Shown here: one piece after another, positions 60,041-64,000 of the stretch
How positions within the stretch are numbered: position 1 is the stretch's first letter
Layout of the letters: each line of letters starts with the position of its first letter
Assembly (NCBI GenBank): GCA_024138025.1
Contig: JAMXBD010002760.1
Coordinates: forward strand, 62,001 to 126,000
Origin: Combretum micranthum
Taxonomy: Eukaryota > Streptophyta > Magnoliopsida > Myrtales > Combretaceae
Length of the DNA stretch: 64,000 bases
Direction of reading: 5' to 3'
Program-made: the position numbers and the translations under genes
Notes under the pieces: generated by a model
The model's database searches: none
What the model saw: the letters and a program-made list of their open reading frames with translations, nothing else
What the model was told of the DNA's origin: nothing

Positions 60041-60149
60041 GCTTCCCAAAATATAATGTACTACCTGAAACTCCAACACTGGAAAGGCTTATTATTAGAC
60101 CCCTAATTCCTTGTAAGGGATCATTAGACTTGGTTGGCTCTTTAAGGTT

Positions 60150-60540
60150 TGATTCCATCTGATCTCCACAATGCCTCATTCCTCGAAAGGATTCATCCCT
60201 AAATCAACATCATCCAGAAGATTTAATTTATAGGCATTGTCATTGATTTTTGCAATCACTTGGAATGGATCATCTCCTTTTAGATGCAATTTGGAATGTC
60301 GCTGTTAGGGAAATCTCTTCTTACGTACGTGCATCCAATCAACCAGTTCAAATGCAGTTTCCTTACACCACTTATTGGCTTACTTTGCATATTACTTGAC
60401 CAATTCTGCCTTCTCTTTATCTAAACTAGCACATTCATCGACATGTAATGGAAGCAATTCTCTTAAATGAGGTAATTCATCTAGAATTTCCTAGGGAAAC
60501 AAATCTTTAGATTCCTTTAATAATGAAACATCCACAATAG
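60150..60540 (-). pseudogene. Chromovirus-like pol: pre-RT segment joined to integrase tail
   Basis: On the minus strand SLLKESKDLFP..EILDELPHLRE (about 60535-60465) is the stretch that normally precedes reverse transcriptase. It runs on in one frame into KEKAELVK, NKWCKETAFELVDWMHVRK and GDDPFQVIAKINDNAYKL, the C-terminal integrase region, ending LGMNPFEE near 60160. Reverse transcriptase, RNase H and the integrase core are missing without a visible scar. Three stops interrupt it. The style (HVRKKRFP, INDNAYKL) is that of plant chromovirus-type Ty3 elements. Confidence 0.75.
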
Positions 60541-60779
60541 GCAAAGATGAGTTAAGATCGTTAGTTTAAAAATAAACATCCTTGTATAATAGTACAAGTT
60601 GCTATTTTGCGAACATAACACTCTTAATTTCACTTTTTTTTATGGTTCTCGTTCTTTTTTTATACATTTTTGCTATTACTTTCTCTCACACGCGCACTCT
60701 TTTGCTCATTATTACATTCAACCTCACTTTTTCTTTGTTGATTATGACCCTCCTTAATCCGCTTTCGATCATCATAAAT

Positions 60780-61380
60780 CTTCCTTAGAGTTAAAGGCAT
60801 AAGGTTCACACTTCTACATTCAAGACAAATGAGTAAACATTGTGAACACCATCATGTATAACCTTCCTATCCTATTGCCATTATCTTCTCAACAAAACAT
60901 AACTTGCATGCATAGGCGCCACATCACAAGGAACCTCATCCTTATAGCTGTCAATGGAAAATGCAAGTAACACTTGCTTTGTCATCTTAACTTCTTCACA
61001 TTCATTCAACCATTGTAGCTTATACAACCTAGGATGCTTTAGTGTAGGTAGATGCAGCTTTTCAACCATTAAAGAACTAGCAATATTACTATAGCTACCA
61101 CTATCAATAATCATACTACATGCCTTATTATTCACATGGCATCTAGTATGGAAGATGTGTTTACGCTGGACGTCATCACCATTATCCTTGGGCTAAATGT
61201 TAAGAGTTTTCCCTAATGATTAGAAACTCTCTACTCACGGGCCCTTCAATATCCACATCACTACAATCCTCCAACGGTGGCATCTCATCATCATTTGAAC
61301 TTACACTCTCTATGTCATCATTATCTAAAACCATCATAGCCCTTTTTTTATATTGAGAAGCAATATGCTCATGTCATCAA
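60780..61380 (-). pseudogene. Aspartic protease region of the chromovirus-like element
   Basis: It begins with acidic linker sequence (MPPLEDCSDVDIEGPV, about 61290-61245). The protease has MIIDSGSYSNIAS with the catalytic D-S-G (about 61108-61070), then LPTLKHPRLYKLQWLNE, then VPCDVAPMHASYVLL. A stop replaces part of the LGRPW segment, and the frame continues with HDGVHNVYSFVLN to about 60800. It would cleave the Gag-Pol polyprotein if active. The active-site triad is intact but flanking stops make the gene non-functional. Confidence 0.78.
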
Positions 61381-62277
61381 CATTTAAAACACTTAATGTC
61401 ACATGATCTAGAAGAGGTTTTTTTCAATTATACATTCGAATCCTTAGCATTTGCATCTTCTTTAGGTTTTGAGTCAACTTTGTTATCCTTCCAATTTAAT
61501 TTCCATGAAGAACTACAAGCTGAGCCATAAATTAAATTGCCCCCTAGACATCAATTGCCTTTCCACTTTGATAGCTTTATATAACAATTCCTTTATCTCC
61601 ACATAATGTTACAAATACCACATCAGCAATTTCCCTATTTAATTCATTAATGAATCTAGCCATAGTAACCTCTTGGACTTCCTCCACTTTAGCTTTAATC
61701 ATGGCTATTTGCATTTCCTTATAATAATCTTCTACACTCATGAAACCTTGAGTCGGCCCTTGCAATTTTTTGCACAAGTTTCTATAGTAGTGACTAGGAA
61801 TAAACCTTTTGTGCATCATAACCTTCATTTCCTCCCATGACCAAATAGGTCTTTCACTATACCTACGCCTGTTAAGCACCAATTGATCCTACCAAATACT
61901 AGCATAATCCGTAAATTCAATTGCTATTAATTTAATCTTTTTCTCCTTAGAATAGTTATGGCAATCAAACACATGCTTTACTTTTCTTTCCCACTCCAAA
62001 TACAACTGGGGATCATTCTTTCCTTGAAAATTTCATCTTCATACTACCTAAATTGTTGTCACATTTTTGGGCATTCCCTTTACCTCTTATGAAACTAGCC
62101 TCTTTCAAAATCATAGTCCTCTTTTCCCTCTTCAACGTGGGATTGATTTCAATAAGGTTTAGATCAGTTAGGTAACTCCAAATTATCCAACCTCATGTTT
62201 AGAGTCTTGAATTGATCTTGTATGGCTTTCATAAACAACTTCATATCATTTTTTCGATTTTCTCCACCACTACTCAT
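61381..62277 (-). pseudogene. Retrotransposon gag of the chromovirus-like element
   Basis: The start MSSGGENRKNDMK (ATG at 62277) matches the usual opening of this gag class. It is followed by PQLYLEWERKVKHVFDCHNYS, then ERPIWSWEEMKVMMHKRFI and SVEDYYKEMQIAMIKA, the core gag domain (about 61990-61660). A frameshift near 61635 is followed by HYVEIKELLYKAIKVERQL. A CCHC zinc knuckle remnant CDIKCFKC..HEHIAS lies at about 61410-61370, with two stops inside. Gag forms the particle and binds the RNA. At least four disabling changes are present. Confidence 0.78.
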
Positions 62278-62492
62278 GATTTTTTTTTAACTTCTTCTTC
62301 TTTCTCTTTTTTTTTTTTATTTCTTCTGTCCTTCCTCTCTCTATCTTTTTTTTTTTATTCAGAACAAAATAATTCACTAAAGAAAAGAAGGATTTAGGAA
62401 AAAAAAAAGATAGGTGGGAGAAAAGACAAAGGAAAAAAATCAAATAAAGAAGCAACAATAAAGAATAAGATTACTCGATTCAAGGAGCCAAA

Positions 62493-62504
62493 GCTTTAAT
62501 ACCA
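62493..62504 (-). promoter_or_regulatory. Primer binding site, initiator Met tRNA type
   Basis: On the minus strand TGGTATTAAAGC follows the LTR end by two bases. It differs from TGGTATCAGAGC, the complement of the tRNA-iMet 3' end, at two sites, a C to T and a G to A. Confidence 0.72.
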
Positions 62505-62506
62505 AA

Positions 62507-63106
62507 TGACGTGAACCTTAGGTATAGGAACCTAAGACCTAATGATCAAAGTTAAAAGAGAACCCACGGATCGTCTTAAAACAAGTAAAAGGAACATGAC
62601 CCCAACCAAACCTGTCAATTGGAGCCAAAGTTATGAAGTTGATGCAAGGAACTTGACCCTAACCAAACCCATCGATTGGAATCAAATTTATCAGGTTGAT
62701 CTCCATAAGATTTTAGATTAAATAAATCAGATTTAGTTCTTTCATAAGATATAAATAAAAGCCCTCACAATGGAAGAGACTTTCAAGAAATGTCATTCAT
62801 CTATATTGAAAAAGTTCCATATAATAGGTTTATATAGGCTGATGTAACTAGCCTCAAAATTAAGCAACAAAACAAGGTACACATATAAAATCCAAAATAA
62901 AAAACCTTAAGCCTAACAATCAAGGTCGGTGGTGTAAAGCCTCCTAATGCCGGCAACTTACAATCATGGCTAGCTGTGTAAAGCCTCCCAAGGTCGGCGG
63001 CTTACATTCATGGCCAATGGTGTAAAGCTTGCTTCATAAAATGTAATGTACTACTTGAAACTCTAACACTTGAAAGGCTTGTTGTTGGACCCCCGATTCC
63101 TTAAGA
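62507..63106 (-). mobile_element. 5' LTR of the chromovirus-like element
   Basis: It is paired with 59513-60124 and next to the primer binding site, which fixes the transcription strand as minus. TATATAAA is at 62829-62836 (minus). The match to the other LTR stops at about 63106, where unrelated array sequence begins; the LTR start is probably missing. No target duplication was found. Confidence 0.68.
62934..63030. repeat. 44-bp-pitch GC-rich units in the 5' LTR
   Basis: GTAAAG cores lie at 62934, 62978 and 63022, the same pitch as the paired LTR, with GCCGGC and GGTCGGCGGC words between. The array lies about 95 bp upstream (minus strand) of TATATAAA. Confidence 0.78.
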
Positions 63107-63129
63107 TGTAATGTATTAATACCTTGTTC

Positions 63130-63572
63130 ATAACGGGCATGTTCGAGGCCGTTATCTCCTCAAAGGAATGATTTTCGAATGGTCACGGCCGTTATGAGGC
63201 TCGTAATCTTCTCGAGTTGGTTTTAAAACATGAAATAGCCTTGATTACGATCGTTACAAAGGCCATTATCTCTTCAGAATGATTTTTAAAGCTTGATCAC
63301 AACCGTTACCAAGCCAGTGATCTCTTTTTCTTTAAGGGCACGGCCTAGATTATGGCCGTTGTAAAGTCCGGTATCACCTCGGGTGATTTTTCGAAAAATC
63401 CTTATAAAGCTTATTGCGGCGTATTCTTCATCACAGCCTATATTATGACCATGGTATGGGACGTTATCTCTTATTATAGGGATGACAAGGCTAATTATAT
63501 TCATCAAAGCCTAAGATCACGGGTGTGATGTTGCCCGTAATACCCATCACGACCTTTATCACGGGTGTGATA
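63130..63572. repeat. Array of GTTATCTC and ATCAC/GTGAT palindromic units
   Basis: GTNATCTC-like cores start at 63151, 63203, 63265, 63317, 63371, 63421 and 63463 (steps 52, 62, 52, 54, 50, 42), with GGCCGTTAT or ACGATCGT words before them. Two perfect ATCAC-GGGT-GTGAT palindromes lie at 63516 and 63558, 42 bp apart. ACTGTTCAT (63584-63592) follows directly. Confidence 0.8.
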
Positions 63573-64000
63573 GATCCTTTGGTACTGTTCATATAAAAAA
63601 ATAAAATAATAAGTAAATAAATAATTGATAATATTAGGTCGATGATTAATGAAATATGACATGTATATTTATACTTGTATGAGTAAGGTGTTGTGCAATG
63701 ATGCGAATCTTATTTGAGTCTATGAATATCTAATGATTTAATGTTTAGTTGTGAATTAACATGTTTTATATGAAATGAATTTCTTTGGACAGATTCCCAT
63801 ACCCAGTTGGGTTTGAGTATAGGTCTATTATCTAATAAATCAAATTATCGAGATACGCAGTAATCTATTTGTTGAATGATAGGTTAAGCATTACTTAATC
63901 AATCTTAATTAAAAGATTGGCTTAAAAACTTGTTTGAACTGTTTATGCTAGTGCCTTTAAATCCGGTCCAAGGAGCGCAACCCTTTTAACGCAGTTAATA
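63573..64000. other. Probable LTR sequence, no gene
   Basis: AT-rich sequence continues past ACTGTTCATATAAAAAAATA to the window edge without coding signal. It may be the rest of the LTR that holds the preceding array. Confidence 0.4.

Larger units (their letters stand above)
59513..60124 (-). mobile_element. 3' LTR of a deleted chromovirus-like element
   Basis: It matches 62507-63106 over its length (both start TGAYGYGAACC on the plus strand). A minus-strand TATA run is at 59838-59850; three units of a GGTGTAAAGCC-type repeat lie upstream of it. The outer border near 60124 is approximate. Confidence 0.68.

Noticed and set aside
1..64000. tRNA, rRNA, telomere or satellite arrays
   Set aside because: No cloverleaf-like block, rRNA segment, TTTAGGG array or long satellite was seen by reading; a dedicated search was not possible.

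Overview
The window looks like intergenic DNA from a flowering plant, probably a eudicot. It is strongly AT-rich and I found no intact host gene. It is built from nested, truncated and rearranged transposable elements. The lineage evidence is direct: plant Ty3/gypsy RNase H and integrase motifs, an Athila-type env-like reading frame, chromovirus-like gag, protease and integrase tail, a Tat-like gag-protease remnant, copia-type solo LTRs and small hAT-like elements. I cannot name the species.

Layout. 1-9330: an Athila-like composite. It holds a 3' internal end with polypurine tract and LTR (516-1998), a pol fragment starting in mid RNase H (to 3659), a promoter-like block with a palindrome array, a possible 807-bp intron, a decayed env-like frame (5274-6674), two hairpin/polypurine modules and a second LTR (7771-9328). 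9332-12135: a short copy of a long-inverted-repeat (foldback) element. 12136-25315: mostly AT-rich sequence with local tandem duplications, a truncated Ty3-type LTR and a copia solo LTR with a 5-bp target duplication. 25316-29230: a minus-strand Ty3-type LTR with a 34-nt G run and a 494-bp duplication. 30263-31790: a broken Tat-like gag-protease on the minus strand. 33608-46412: a segmental duplication built from blocks C, A and B; it includes a full-length foldback of about 4.3 kb, and one paralogue carries a MITE whose empty site is preserved in the other. 47923-54201: two related Ty3-type LTRs in opposite orientations. 54202-55997: a copia LTR. 57859-58298: a hAT-like element with an 8-bp target duplication. 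59513-63106: an internally deleted minus-strand chromovirus-like element with both LTRs.

The most unusual theme is a set of short GC-rich, near-palindromic motifs arrayed inside LTRs of different lineages. The motif differs between arrays (TGTACG/CGTACA; ATCAYG/CRTGAT; GTTATCTC with ATCAC/GTGAT), the spacers are largely unrelated, and the arms sometimes change in a compensatory way. In five arrays, 26 of the 28 start-to-start distances I measured lie within about 2.3 bp of a whole number of DNA helical turns (31, 41-43, 50-54, 61-64 bp). Several arrays sit just upstream of a TATA-like box. A second theme is a perfect hairpin with an AGGA loop before each of three polypurine tracts, with a covarying stem.

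No gene here works in a pathway. The coding remnants are gag, protease, RNase H, integrase and env-like parts of retrotransposons, all broken by stops, frameshifts or deletions.
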